Shown one piece after another: positions 11,161 through 23,800 of a stretch of 64,000 nt of DNA (within the stretch, counting starts at the first letter, position 1; the number at the start of each line of letters is the position of its first letter). Under the pieces are notes generated by a model. That model worked only from the letters and a program-made list of their open reading frames with translations. It ran no database searches and was not told where the DNA came from. The stretch spans positions 27,217,639 to 27,281,638 of the forward strand of contig OZ025263.1 of the NCBI GenBank assembly GCA_964019135.1, read 5' to 3'. Source of the stretch: Arenicola marina (lineage: Eukaryota; Annelida; Polychaeta; Arenicolidae). The position numbers and the translations under genes were made by a program.

Positions 11161-12425
11161 GGTTGCAACCTGAATGGTATTGGGCCTACGCTTGTCTCGA
11201 CTGCACTGTGGTAGAGCGGGAAGCCTGTCTGAACCAAGATAGTCTAGTCGCCTGGTTCACTATGATCCGAGTTTCTTATTTTTTTGGCACAAGCGCTTAC
11301 CTGGGCCTATGGGCCAATAAGATACGGTCCCGCCTACACGCATGCGATAGACTTGGTGGCCGTGACCGTGTCAGTGACTATGATCACCTCATGGTTTTAT
11401 CTTGTCTCACTGAGTATTTACTTTTCTCGTTATGAAGAAGTAGCCACATTGCATACCTTCCACGTCACGATTGCCTTAAATGAGAAGGCGGGCTGGGGTT
11501 CCGCGGCTTGATCCTTGCATACTGAGTGACCAAACACTCATTCGTACGGCAGGCTGGCCTATTAGATAACGGACTGTACCAGCATGGGTGAGTCGAGCAA
11601 ATGCAGGTGGGGGGGGGGGGGGGCGCATGCCCCATGATCTTATGAATGTCACGGTAATATTTACCTAGATAGGCCTTTTTTTGCACGACCATGCGGTGAC
11701 CTTTTGTGAATAAATAAAAGTTCGACTGTTTCATCTTCGTCTCCTCGGATGACGTAGGCCTATTGCGGTGCTGAAGCACATCAAAATTGGCTGGCCAATA
11801 CAGCCATGCGTCGAGCGGTAGGCAATGAAATAGTTAAATAATTTTAAAAGTCCGCATAGTCCGGTCCTGAAGGAGTGAAAAATGGCGTCTGCATCCGGGG
11901 CCTGCCTGTCTACTTACTACGTAACCGGAGTAGCAATTAGTACCTCATTATTCCGAAAGCTTAAAAGGAATGACAAAATTTATCTTTGCGTGTAAATATT
12001 GTAATAGCTAAAACTATAATGGACTCAGTAATGGGAGAGGGAGAGCCAAAATGTAGGGTAATGATCACGCCAAGAGGGGTAAAACATATGTAGTGGGAGA
12101 GGTGGGGTGACAATGGCGGGGTGGATGAGGAAGTTTCTCTCGCGACCGGGTTGGCCGAAGGTGTGCGTACAGCATGCGTCACTTTGCCACGTGCCCTGGC
12201 GTTTATTGTGGCTCTGGTCCACGCCCGACAAAGTGGCCCCTAGCCCCCCCCCCCACCCCGTCGGGAGGCTATGGAGGCTGTAGACGGCTCGTGGGTAGCC
12301 CAGTCCTTCCACGGTGTACCTGAAGCAGGCAAAACACATCCTGGTGGTGGGGCCCACTGGTTGGCGGCCCTCCGACATGGTGAGTATAGGGTGATTGTGT
12401 GAGAGGCGACTGCGGAGCTTTAATT
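11161..12425. other. intergenic, no gene seen
   Basis: Spacer with a long G run (about 11609-11622) and a C run (about 12246-12255). The open frames here show no family features and no splice-consistent neighbours. Confidence 0.55.
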
Positions 12426-12670
12426 AGGGCCCCATAGGGGCTTTTTCGACACGGCGACACGGCGATTTTTAAAATCGACAACGCGACATTGGGGTTGTCT
12501 TAGAATCGACATGCGACATAAGACTTAGCTACACGCGACATGGAACATTTCTTAAAATCGACACGCGACATGGACCTTTTCTTAAAATCGACACGCGACA
12601 TGGACCTTTTCTTAATATCGACACGCGACATGGTCCTTTTTCTTAAAATCGACACGCGACATGGCATACG
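12426..12670. repeat. dispersed element with internal 30-bp tandem units, copy 1
   Basis: Starts AGGGCCCCATAGGGG, then ATTTTTAAAATCGAC, then about six 30-bp units containing ACATGGACCTTTTCTTAAAA and ending ATCGACACGCG. A second copy lies at 61310-61510 and has the complementary end (CTTTGGGGCCCT). That suggests a MITE-like element with inverted GGGCCCC ends whose right end is lost here. Confidence 0.75.
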
Positions 12671-12679
12671 CTTTCGAAA

Positions 12680-12915
12680 ACATTATAGTTGTGACTAAAC
12701 TCTTTCTTTTCATCACCTGATACCTGTGTTATTAGCCTTTGGCTGGGTCCCCGGTACTAATGTGTAGAAATGCGCTGCGCATTTTCCTATCAATTTATGC
12801 AGCTCTGCCCTTCCGAGCGAGTGTGAAAATGCATTGCGGAAGTAGGCGACAACAGAGATATAATAGAGCCGTAGCGGAGTGAGTCGAAGGCAGAGAGTGG
12901 CCAATGTACAGATAT
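12680..12915 (-). repeat. dispersed repeat, inverted relative to 61860-62085
   Basis: About 220 bp match 61860-62085 in opposite orientation (shared: TATCTCTGTTGTCGCCTAC, CATTTTCACACTCGCTCG, CCGGGGACCCAGCC). Both lie beside the 30-bp-unit element. Class unknown; a piece of an old LTR-type element cannot be excluded. The open frames within are not called genes. Confidence 0.7.
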
Positions 12916-12935
12916 TGTCAATAAAACGTGCCACA

Positions 12936-13600
12936 CTATTTTAAAAAAAATTACGAACTAATTTCCGCAGCTGTCGTTTAACGAGGCGCTTCCATCCGCT
13001 ACTGGATGTTGAGCGGGGTAGGCGGGGCTTTAGTTCTAGATATCTAACCTCTGAGGTTAGAATATATGGCCACGTACTTGAGCGAGTACATGAATCATAT
13101 AACTAAGGGGTTGGGTGGGGTGGGGGTAAGGATTGTAGTGGAGGGTCATGCAGGCACGTGCTGTCTTCTTTAGCCTGTGGGTGGTATAGGCGTGAACAGA
13201 AACCTTTGTACCCGTCCGCCATAAAACCCCCCCAGAGGAAAACAGCTATAGGGAGCTGCGAAACAGAGTGGATCAATTATCCTAATAATATTATTATGTT
13301 CTCCGAGGCCTACTCATATATGATTTTGCTATCTATATGTATACACCCTTCGATGCACTGGCTATACTGTGTTTATACAGGGGCGAAGACAAGAATAGGG
13401 GGGCGGGGGGTAGGATACCGTGGGTCCAGATCTCCCCGTTTTTGAGGAAGGATGCCTTTTTTCAATGCGAAATTTAGGCGATCTGAGCCAACGACGCCGC
13501 CCCCGGTCGTAAAAAAATGTGTGAACCCCCAGTCGCTTTCAACCCCCCCCCCCGTATCACATTCCTCGGTATATCTATGGTCCAAGTGGCGTGTCTGTGA
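12936..13600. other. intergenic, partial hAT-like end
   Basis: No gene seen. At 13380 a CAGGGGCGAAGAC end followed by G-rich sequence resembles the start of a hAT-type MITE, but no matching right end was found. Confidence 0.4.
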
Positions 13601-13605
13601 AACTG

Positions 13606-15190
13606 TGGGGCCATGATAAGGAATAACAGAAGCAGTGGGGTCATGATCAGGAATAATGGAAGCTGTGGGGCCATGATAAGGAATAATAGGAGCTGTGGGG
13701 CCATGATAAGTAATAACAGAAGCAGTGGGGCCATGATCAGGAATAACAGAAGCAGTGGAGCCATGATTAGGAATAATGGAAGCTGTGGGCCATGATAAGG
13801 AATAATAGAAGCTGTGGGGCCATGATAAGGAATAACAGAAACAGTGGGGCCATGATCAGGAATAATAGAAGCTGTGGGGCCATGATAAGTAATAACAGAA
13901 GCAGTAGGGTCATGATCAGGAATAACAGAAGCAGTGGAGCCATGATCAGTAATAACAGAAGCAGTGGGGCCATGATAAGGAATAACAGAAGCAGCGGGAC
14001 CATGATAAGGAATAATAGAAGCAGTGGGGCCATGATAAGGAATAATAGAAGCAGTGGGGCCATGATAAGGAATAACAGAAGCTGTGGGGTCATGATAAGG
14101 AATAACAGAAGCTGTGGGGTCATGATTAGGAATAACAGAAGCAGTGGGGCCATGATCAGGAATAATGGAAGTAGTGGGGCCGTGATAAGGAATAACAGAG
14201 GCAGTGGGGCCATGATAAGGAATAACAGAAGCAGCGGGGCCATGGTAAGGAATAACAGAGGCAGTGGGGCCATGATAAGGAATAACAGAAGCAGTGGGTC
14301 CATGATAAGGAATAACAGAGCAGTGGGGCCATGATAAGGAATAACAGAAGCAGTGGGTTCATGATAAGGAATAACAGAGCAGTGGGGCCATGATAAGGAA
14401 TAATAGAAGCAGTGGGGCCATGATCAGAAATAATGGAAGTAGTGGGGCCATGATAAGGAATAACAGAGCAGTGGGGCCATGATAAGGAATAATAGAATCA
14501 GTGGGGCCATGATAAGGAATAACAGAAGCAGTGAGGCCAAGATCAGGAATAATGGATGCAGTGGGGCCATGATAAGGAATAACAGAAGCAGTGGGGCCAT
14601 GATCAGGAATAACAGAAGCAGTGGGGCCATGATAAGGAATAACAGAAGCAGTGGGGCCAATGATAAGGAATAACAGAGGCAGTGGGGCCATGATAAGGAA
14701 TAACAGAAGCAGTGGGGCCATGATCAGGAATAACAGAAGCTGTGGGGCCATGATCAGGAATAACAGAAGCAGTGGGGCCATGATAAGGAATAATAGAAGC
14801 TGTGGGGCCATGATAAGGAATAACAGAAGCAGTGGGGCCATGATAAGGAATAACAGAGCAGTGGGGCCATGTATGCAGACGCTGAAAATATATTCGGAAT
14901 TAACGGCGTGGGGCCTTGATACGATATAACAGAAGCAGTGGGTCCATCATGGGAAACAACATAAGCAGCGAGGCCATTATACGGAATAATAGAAGCAGTG
15001 CGGCCATGATAAGGAATAACAGAAACAGTGGGGCCATGATAAGGAATAACAGAAACAGTGGGGCCATGATAAGGAATAATAGAAGCAGTGGGGCCATGAT
15101 AAGGAATAATAGAAGCAGTGGGGCCATGATAAGGAATAACAGAGGCAGTGGGGCCATATGATCAGGAATAATAGAAGCAGTGCATGCATG
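13606..15190. repeat. minisatellite of ~52 thirty-bp units
   Basis: The 30-bp unit contains ATGATAAGGAATAACAGAAG followed by CAGTGGGGCC, with single-base variants (AAGCTG, CAGGAA, ATAATAG). Because 30 is a multiple of three, both strands show long repetitive frames (MIRNNRSSGA and its mirror). At about 14868-14925 the array is broken by a 55-bp non-repeat segment (ATGTATGCAGACGCTG, TATTCGGAATTAACGG) that recurs at its right flank (15197-15236). Confidence 0.95.
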
Positions 15191-15236
15191 GTGCCATGTA
15201 TGCAGACACTAAAAAATATATTCGGAATTAACGGAG

Positions 15237-16344
15237 TTCCGCAGTCCTCGGATTGACTTCGATAACGATCTTCGCCCACTTTGCTATGCCTAATACATTA
15301 TACTTCAGACCAAGTCATCTATATTTTATATTGCTTTAAACTAAATTTGTCGGACTAATTTATGACCATAGTGGCAGGAGAACCCCAGCTCCCTACTTGT
15401 GATGTTATGTCATTGAATGTTTGTCTTGTGGCGGTGAAAGTGCAGCCCGTATAACGCCCCCATGCCGTGGGATTTGGCCCGCCCCGCGCCCGCCCCGCGC
15501 CCGACCCACTCCATATACTGTTCCAGATAATAACGACAAAGTTTGGAAGTGCCGTACAGGAGACGAAGTCAGTCAAGAAGCGGAAAAAGCCATTGAGACG
15601 TCTTGAGGAGTTACAGTGCGTTGAATCTCCACTTACAAAGTTTTTTTATCCGAATGCCACTAATTTGACCGTTGGTAGGCGAAAGCATGACCCACTACGT
15701 GACTCCGGCTCAAAGTCTAGACGCAGAAGTCAGAGAAAAGTGGCTAAAACTTGTGACGTTACAAAACGTTTCTAGCAAACATGGGTTGAGTTGTTTCTTG
15801 TGGGCACAGATAGGATTTTTTTGCCCTCTTACTTGACAAACGCTGACCGGCGCGTTCATGTTGTAAATATTTTATACGTTACTATAATACGGACTTTAGT
15901 TGAACTAGATGGCATCGAGGCCCAACACAGGCGAGAAACACATATTCCTCGTTATCGCACTGCCTCGCACCAAGGAATTACATATGTTTATATCATTTAA
16001 TTAGTGCCCATGTCGACCTAAACCTGCCGCTAGATAGCCAATGAAATTAGTGGACAACAGCTTAGTTAATATAATATTATTCAGATGGTGACAATTCTCC
16101 AATATCCGGAATCTCCACTGATCAGTGTCTCATAGCTTAATGGTAGACTACATGTAGAGCTAAAGTGCTGGGACGATGTGAAATATACTGACTTGAAAGT
16201 TCCTGCATCTAAACAAGGGTATTAGGATTATTTTATTATTTAATAACCATTCGATCCACCTCGCTTCTTTTAGAAACATTTAATTACTTTAAACATTGAT
16301 TAATATCACGCATCGACCAAGGTATCCTTTTAATGGTTGTAGAT
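15237..16344. other. intergenic, no confident gene
   Basis: GC-rich patch at 15470-15510 (repeated CGCCCCGCGCC) and basic open frames at 15421-15775 without family match. At 16127-16205 there is a tRNA-like A-box (TAGCTTAATGGTAGACTA) but no good B-box, so it is a tRNA-like relic at best. Confidence 0.4.
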
Positions 16345-16512
16345 TGTATATTTTGTAGGCTTTAACCAATTTTGGTCATATCGAGTCCATGAGAGAAGGA
16401 ACGAAAGAGTGGAGCCATGTCCCGGGGTAACCCCCTACTCTTTGACTCGCAGACAGCGGGGCTCGAACCACCGACCCACGTGCCGTTAGGCTGTCAGGTG
16501 GCCGGGGTCCGT
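16345..16512 (-). mobile_element. tRNA-derived SINE, truncated copy
   Basis: Minus-strand match to the common SINE: CTTTAACCAATTTTGGTCAT, then CCATGTCCCGGGGTAACCCC and the B-box complement GCTCGAACCACCGACCCACG. The internal GTGTGGTCGCAGG block and the extreme head are missing. No clear target duplication. Confidence 0.75.
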
Positions 16513-17199
16513 AAGTTCGAAAAGCTCAAGGCCTAATAATTATGTCCTGATTGATAGACAAAACTGGGCCTAACAGCACCTGTCTGGCCCTTGTTCAGGC
16601 CCAGCGATTCACTCATACATGACCTGGTGTGGGCTAGTGAAGTTGAACCACCAACAAATGATGCGTACGTGTGGCGCCTGAAATTTGCGTGAGGAGAATC
16701 CCGCAGCCCGTTAGGGCAGCCTAACAACCTACGTGTGTGGGGTTTTCAATTCTGGTCTATCTTGTCCATTCTGACGGACCCCTGGGATGCCTACCACCCC
16801 CCCCCCCCAATCCCCAACACTCACTCCCACCCCATCTCTTTCTGGGTGATGGTTCTTCAAAAACAATAGCCCCTAGTGTTCGTGGATTTCGTATTTTTTC
16901 CGGGTACCTACCCAAAGTGACCCCGTTCCCCCCACACACACTCGCGATTCAAAATCCTGGATACGCAACATAGAACACGATTTTGTGTAGAAGAAACTGG
17001 CGCGATCGACTGGTGTGCATCCCATAATAGTTCAAATATAAACCACGGATTGTATTGCCATACTAGATAAAACATGCACCATATGGTGTAAGAGCGGATC
17101 GTTTCTTCATCACGTGGGCGTGAAGTACACTCAAGTTTACAAAACAAGTTGGGCTTTCCGACGAACTACATCGCCAAGTGACATTTTGTAGATGCAACC
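16513..17199. other. intergenic, no gene seen
   Basis: Contains a poly-C run at about 16797-16808. No exon-like frame or element ends recognised. Confidence 0.5.
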
Positions 17200-17474
17200 C
17201 AGGGGCGGATGTAAGGGGGCGGGGCGGTTAAACCCACCCCCTCAAGCAAGGGGGTGTTAAGGATTGGCAAAGTCGATTTTTTAAAATTTCCTTTATTGAG
17301 AAAGAATACCGTTTCTTTATCCCGCAAAATCAAGGCTTACCGGGGTGTAGTCCAACCCTCCCCCCTCGGTTGTACAAACAAAAATCGTGGTCATTTATGT
17401 TCACTAACCTCTCGCGGTTGCACCCCCCCCCACCCCCCCCCCCCTTCCTTTCCACAAACCTGGATCCGCCCCTG
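17200..17474. mobile_element. hAT-like MITE
   Basis: Left end CAGGGGCGGATGTAAGG and right end CCTGGATCCGCCCCTG form the inverted repeat typical of hAT-type MITEs (CAGGGGCGGATC). It is 275 bp with no coding capacity and C-rich on the right. The expected 8-bp target duplication is not recognisable. Confidence 0.7.
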
Positions 17475-17975
17475 TAGTACATGTTCATATCCATTCTAGG
17501 TAGTTGGCACTGTATGCTTTTGTCAGCAATTCCTTTTGTTCCAATTTTCTCCATTGTGCGGCGTTGTTTGTGGTGTATGCTGGTCATAAAGTGAGCCTTT
17601 TAAATATATACTCCATGACAACATTTGGTAAATGATTCATTACACTGTTACATCTATAGCTGTTTACAACTTTGATTGTGACGTCATTTCAGTTGATGTT
17701 ATCATAGCATAACAGAAAACCGCAGTTATCTGGCAATTACTAAATGTTCATTTATACCGCCAGGTGTCGCTTCTTGTCGAACGCGCAGATGATTATAGGA
17801 ACATTCACATATTAATATTAAGTTAGTCATATGACCAAGTATCAGTTACGATTACCGGTTAACGCACGCGCCACATCTATTGGTGCAGCGTCTATGTCAT
17901 ATAAAATCATAGGCCTACATATCAGTTATGGCAACCATTAAGTTACCTTATTAAAGTCACTTAAACACGTTGCTG

Positions 17976-18465
17976 TTACAGTTGTCTTGTGTCTTGGGAC
18001 TTCGCGACATCCGGTTCTCTTGACCTTGAATCTTCCGGCCAAGCTTTCGTCGTAATTTTAGGCGAGTTGTAGTCGTTGGTATTGCGTAAAATAGTGTTTG
18101 ACAACTGAGGCTTGAGCTCATTGTTCCGTAAGTTAATAATCTGACAGTTGCTGTTGGGCGATACATGATAATTTCCGGTGCTCGCTATTGTGTTGGAGTT
18201 CACACCAGGCGGCATTAACTGCGTGACGTCACAATAACCGACCTCACTTGTCGGATTGCATGCTCCTCGCATTGGCATCTGTTGATCACGTGGTCGTGAC
18301 GTCATTCCGCAGCACTCAGCGCAGCAAGATAGCTTCCTCTCGTTGCCCTGGCAACGTGCCGTCTCCTTGACCACCAGGCCGCTACATGCGGCACAATACT
18401 GGTGATTCGCTTTCGCATTCTTCCCATTACAATACACCCGAGAACAGTGACAGTTACAGCTACGT
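17976..18465 (-). CDS. possible exon of a cysteine-rich protein
   Basis: The frame is open from a TAG just upstream of 18465 (CCCTAG, which could be a splice acceptor) to the stop at 17976, about 163 codons. It has no early ATG and begins with a dense cysteine cluster (CNCHCSRVYCNG ... YCAACSG ... CCAECCG), then a low-complexity Asn/Ser-rich tail. The clustering suggests metal binding or disulphide packing. I do not recognise the family. It lies downstream of the single-TM frame at 18853-19488, separated by a MITE, and the two could be parts of one minus-strand gene, but stop codons between them rule out a direct in-frame link. Confidence 0.25.
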
Positions 18466-18483
18466 TGTGGCTAGGGATTCTTA

Positions 18484-18816
18484 GGGGCGCACCATTTCAT
18501 ATCAGGGGCGGGGCGCGGGGGTGGGGGGGGGGGGGGCTAGAAAATAAATTACCATGCAATTATTTTATTTTTCACAAATTTATTGACATTTTATTGATTT
18601 TTTTGTATCTTTGTCATTAAATTATTTATTTCTTTAGACACCCACAAGGACATTTTATAAGGCATTTTTTTTTTGAATTATGAAAGCAATGTATTTTTTC
18701 TGTAGCATCTGAAAAACAAACATTTGTTTTCCCCACATAGTCACAACAAACTATTTTTTTCAAATATTTTCTAGCCCCCGCCCCCCCCCCCCCCCTGATA
18801 TGAAATGGTGCGCCCC
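18484..18816. mobile_element. young PIF/Harbinger-like MITE with TTA target duplication
   Basis: GGGGCGCACCATTTCATATC at 18484 is matched exactly in reverse at the right end (to 18816). The inverted repeat continues through a G-rich run into CTAGAAAATA, about 60 bp per arm. The element is flanked by TTA on both sides (18481-18483, 18817-18819), which fits the 3-bp target of PIF/Harbinger. It is 333 bp with no transposase. Confidence 0.85.
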
Positions 18817-18852
18817 TTACGCGCGGTATCGATGTACGCTGCGGGGGCTGAT

Positions 18853-19488
18853 CTATGGTGGTAGTTGCGCTTGTCGCAGGTTTCCGATGTCGATCCTAGT
18901 CACGAGCCAACTCTCCGAGTGCGTATCGCCGCTATCCACACCCCTGGAAGGGGTTCCTCCCTCCTTGTCCCAGCTGTGGGGGTGAACCACCATAGATACC
19001 ACGCCGTCCACGTCTCTGCTAAAATTGACACCGTTGATCCGCGCGCTCCGCCGGGAAGCGTGGAAGTCACACGAGAGACAATCGAGATGCAGCTCGGGAC
19101 CTTTCTCGCAGGGCACCGAGCATTGTCGGATGCGTATCCTCTCAGTCACGTGATTGTTGATGACGTCACTTCCCGACGCCGACGCGTCCGGACATTCGAC
19201 CACCGTGGCGGGCAGCGTGAATGTAGACACGACCGACATACCGCTGCCGTCGGAACTTCTGCCATCGGCGCACTCCTTCGTGACGATAATAGGGGTGGAC
19301 TTGACATGCGCAATGTCCACGGTGCCTTTCTTCCGGTTGGGGCAGCACATGTGTTCCGATTCGGGCCCTGTGCGTGAGCGACGCTTCTCCAGATAACTGA
19401 CTAGTTTCCAGATCATTACGGTGGCACCGCACAGGGTAATTAACCCGGCGGCTGTCAGCGCGAAGATAATGCCTTCCTGAAATTGCAT
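18853..19488 (-). CDS. putative single-pass membrane protein, C-terminal part
   Basis: From the ATG at 19488 the frame gives about 211 aa starting MQFQEGIIFALTAAGLITLC. One strong membrane segment (about residues 6-30) is followed by a basic stop-transfer (EKRRSR) and a long Ser/Asp-rich cytoplasmic-type tail. A good acceptor (CAATTTCAG) precedes the GAAGGC codons, so this may be the last exon of a type I receptor rather than a full gene. A plausible ectodomain exon lies upstream at 19986-20300 (cysteines and N-glycosylation sequons NAS, NRS, NIS), but no clear donor joins them. Family unknown. Confidence 0.35.
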   Translation of the reverse strand: MQFQEGIIFALTAAGLITLCGATVMIWKLVSYLEKRRSRTGPESEHMCCPNRKKGTVDIAHVKSTPIIVTKECADGRSSDGSGMSVVSTFTLPATVVECPDASASGSDVINNHVTERIRIRQCSVPCEKGPELHLDCLSCDFHASRRSARINGVNFSRDVDGVVSMVVHPHSWDKEGGTPSRGVDSGDTHSESWLVTRIDIGNLRQAQLPP

Positions 19489-19512
19489 GATTCCGGGACT
19501 GACAAGTAACAA

Positions 19513-20850
19513 ATCAAAGATCGTTAATCAGTGGTAGAGCAGGACTATATAATACAACAGTTTTCAGGGCGTATTTTCTTTGTATCTATTTAACAATGGC
19601 GGATACTGCATAATCAACTCATGGAGGTGTCTTCATAAACGAAGACCACCTAGATTTGAGTATGCTAATTGTTACAAATCTATGATCGAATGATAGAAAC
19701 ACACATGGTGTTCAATTAAGGTTCACCCTGCGATCGTCATCTGAAGATTTCTGGTACAAATCCATGTGATCTAAGTTGGGAAATCGCGTGGTGATCAAGA
19801 GTTATTGGTGTCTCAGAGTTAACTTCTGATCGAATCAGTCCCTAATGGATAACTTCGGTGTATATATCTTCGTATGAAGCAATTATTGGATAAATAACGC
19901 AGTTGTAATTCAACGGAAGGGAAACATATAACAGTTAGTATATCCCGACGTATATAAACGACGCTTTTTTCACACAAGCAAGCTATCAGACACTGCTATC
20001 CAGATGAGATTCTCTACAGTGAAGTGTCTTAGTTGCGTGTCGCACTTCGGTTTGAATGAATCCACAGTGTGATTCGGTAGTCCACATGTGAAAACTAATA
20101 TTCTCTGTTATGTCTGGGCCGAATGCAATGCATGTATTCACATTACGGCCGTCATTGTGGATGGTGTGATCCATACAACAAAGTGAACTGCGGTTTTTGT
20201 TCAGTGACAAAGCCTGAATAGTCCAGCATTCTGTAGGCAGTGAGGGAACTATACGGACTTGCAGAACAGAAGCGTTATGACCCACATGTGTCAACAACAT
20301 ATATATATATCAATGTAGTTATAGAAGACCAGTTTTCGGCCGCATTCTGGGAGTCAAAAAGACACGGAGAAGCACGTGCAACAGACAGGCGGCCAGCTCT
20401 GTTCCGACCAGGAGGTTAACACACGAGGTTATATGGTTTCCTCGTGCCAAAGAAGCTTATGAACAGTGTTAAGGTCGTCCCACACTCCTTCACTAATGAC
20501 ATAATTTGTCTTTTGCGTCCACCTTTGTGCACACATGCGCTAAGCCGGACCAACAATATTGCAATATCATTTCATTGCTTTTTCGTTTTAACAGCGTATT
20601 ATATGCTGCTTTGGACATGGAGAAGACATTTCATGTAGTATTGAAGAAAACACCTAACGCGGTCGCTACAGAAGGGAATATTATGTTTCTAAGTAGGCCC
20701 ATATGAAATACATGAATGGCATTCTCACCACCAACACAAAAAAAACAAGAACAAGTATAATCGTCTACATAATAATAATATCATATATCATATACATCAC
20801 CACCCCGAAACAGAGTGATTGGTTGGTTATTGCGAGCTTGCAGTACAGTG
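19513..20850. other. spacer with a possible upstream ectodomain exon
   Basis: A minus-strand frame at 19986-20300 encodes about 104 residues with several cysteines and three N-glycosylation sequons. It would suit an extracellular domain, but its splice sites are weak. Otherwise nothing is recognised. Confidence 0.35.
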
Positions 20851-23800
20851 CATAATACACTGGTGATGATACACTGGCGATGATACACTAGTGATGATAC
20901 ACTGGTGATGATACACTGGCGATGATACACTGGTGATGATACTGGCGATGATACACTGGAGATGATACACTGGTGACGATACACTGGTGATGATGCACTG
21001 GTGATGATACACTGGCGATGATACACTGGTGTACACTGGTTTACACTGGCGATGATACACTGGTGATGATACACTGGTGATGATACACTGGTGATGATAC
21101 ACTGGCGATGATACACTGGTGATGATACACTGGTGACGATACACTGGCGATGATACACTGGTGATGATACACTGGTGATGATACACTGGTGATGATACAC
21201 TGGCGATGATACACTGGTGATGATACACTGGTGACGATACACTGGTGATGATACACTGGAGATGATAAACTGGTGACGATACACTGGTGATGATACACTG
21301 GTGATGATACACTGGCGATGATACACTGGTGATGATACACTGGTGATGATACACTGGCGATGATACACTGGTGATCATACACTGGTGATGATACACTGGT
21401 GATGATACACTGGTGATGATACACTGGTGATGATACTGGTGATGATACACTGGCGATGATACACTGGTGATGATACACTGGTGATGATACACTGGTGATG
21501 ATACACTGGCGATGATACACTGGTGATGATACACTGGTGATGATACACTGGCGATGATACACTGGTGATGATACACTGGTGATGATACACTGGTGATGAT
21601 ACACTGGTGATGATACACTGGCGATGATACACTGGTGATGATACACTGGTGATGATACACTGGTGATGATACACTGGCGATGAAACACTGGTGATGATAC
21701 ACTGGTGCACTGGTGATGATACACTGGTGATGATACACTGGCGGTGATACACTGGTGCACTGGTGATGATACACTGGTGAACTGGTGATGATACACTGGT
21801 GATGATACACTGGCGATGATACACTGTTGCACTGGTGATGATAAACTGGTGATGCTACACTGGTGATGATACACTGGTGATGATACACTAGTGATGATAC
21901 ACTGGTGATGATACACTAGTGATGATACACTGGTGATGATACACTGGTGCACTGGCGATGATACACTGGTGATGATATACTGGTGATGATACACTGGTGA
22001 TACACTGGTGCACTGGTGATGATACACTGGTGATGATACACTAGTGATGATACACTGGTGATGATACACTGGTGCACTGGTGATGATACACTGGTGATGA
22101 TACACTAGTGATGATACACTGGTGATGATACACTAGTGATGATACACTGGGGATGATACACTGGTGCACATACACTGGCGATGATACACTGGCGATGATA
22201 CACTGGTGATGATACACTGGTGATGATACACTGGCGATGATACACTAGTGATGATACACTGGCGATGATACACTGGTGATGATACACTGGTGCACATACA
22301 CTGGCGATGATACACTGGCGATGATACACTGGTGATGATACACTGGTGATGATACACTGGCGATGATACACTAGTGATGATACACTGGCGATGATACACT
22401 GGTGATGATACACTGGTGATGATACACTGGCGATGATACACTGGCGATGATACACTGGTGATGATACACTGGTGATGATACACTGGTGCACTGGTGATGA
22501 TACACTGGTGATGATACACTGGCGATGATACACTGGTGCACTGGTGATGATACACTGGTGATGATACACCGGCGATGATACACTGGTGCACTGGTGATGA
22601 TACACTGGTGAACTGGTGATGATACACTGGTGATGATACACTGGTGATGATACACTGGCGATGATACACTGGCGATGATACACTGGTGATGATACACTGG
22701 TGATGACACACTGGTGCACTGGTGATGATACACTGGTGATGATACACTGGCGATGATACACTGGTGCACTGGTGATGATACACTGGTGATGATACACCGG
22801 CGATGATACACTGGTGCACTGGTGATGATACACTGGTGAACTGGTGATAATACACTGGTGATGATACACTGGCGATGAGACACTGTTGCACTGGTGATGA
22901 TAAACTGGTGATGATAAACTGGTGATGATACACTGGTGATGATACACTAGTGATGATACACTGGTGATGATACACTGGTGATGATATACTGGTGATGATA
23001 CACTGGTGATGATACACTGGTGCACTCGTGATGATACACTGGTGATGATACACTGGTGATGATACACTAGTGATGATACACTGGTGATGATACACTGGTG
23101 CACTGGTGATGATAAACTGGTGAGGATAAACTGGTGATGATACACTGGTGATGATACACTAGTGATGATACACTGGTGATGATACACTGGTGCACTGGCG
23201 ATGATACACTGGTGATGATATACTGGTGATGATACATTGGTGATGATACACTGGTGCACTGGTGATGATACACTGGTGATGATACACTGGTGATGATACA
23301 CTAGTGATGATACACTGGTGATGATACACTGGTGCACTGGCGATGATACACTGGTGATGATACACTGGTGATGATACACTGGCGATGATACACTGGTGAT
23401 GATACACTGGTGATGATACACTGGTGATGATACACTGGTGATGATACACTGGTGATGATACACTGGTGATGATACACTGGTGATGATACTGGTGATGATA
23501 CACTGGCGATGATACACTGGTGATGATACACTGGTGATGATACACTGGTGATGATACACTGGTGATGATACACTGGCGATGATACTCTGGTGATGATACA
23601 CTGGTGATGATACACTGGCGATGATACACTGGTGATGATACACTGGTGATGATACACCGGCGATGATACACTGGTGCACTGGTGATGATACACTGGTGAA
23701 CTGGTGATGATACACTGGTGATGATACACTGGCGATGATACACTGGTGATGATACACTGGTGCACTGGTGATGATACACTGGTGATGATACACTGGCGGT

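Noticed and set aside
13613-15161. Open frames on both strands encoding MIRNNRSSGA or hydrophobic LLFLIMAP repeats
   Set aside because: A 30-bp unit is a multiple of three, so any stop-free frame is copied along the whole array. It is a tandem-repeat by-product.
16127-16205. Possible tRNA gene
   Set aside because: An A-box-like stretch is present but no proper B-box, and the stem pairing expected of a tRNA is not evident.
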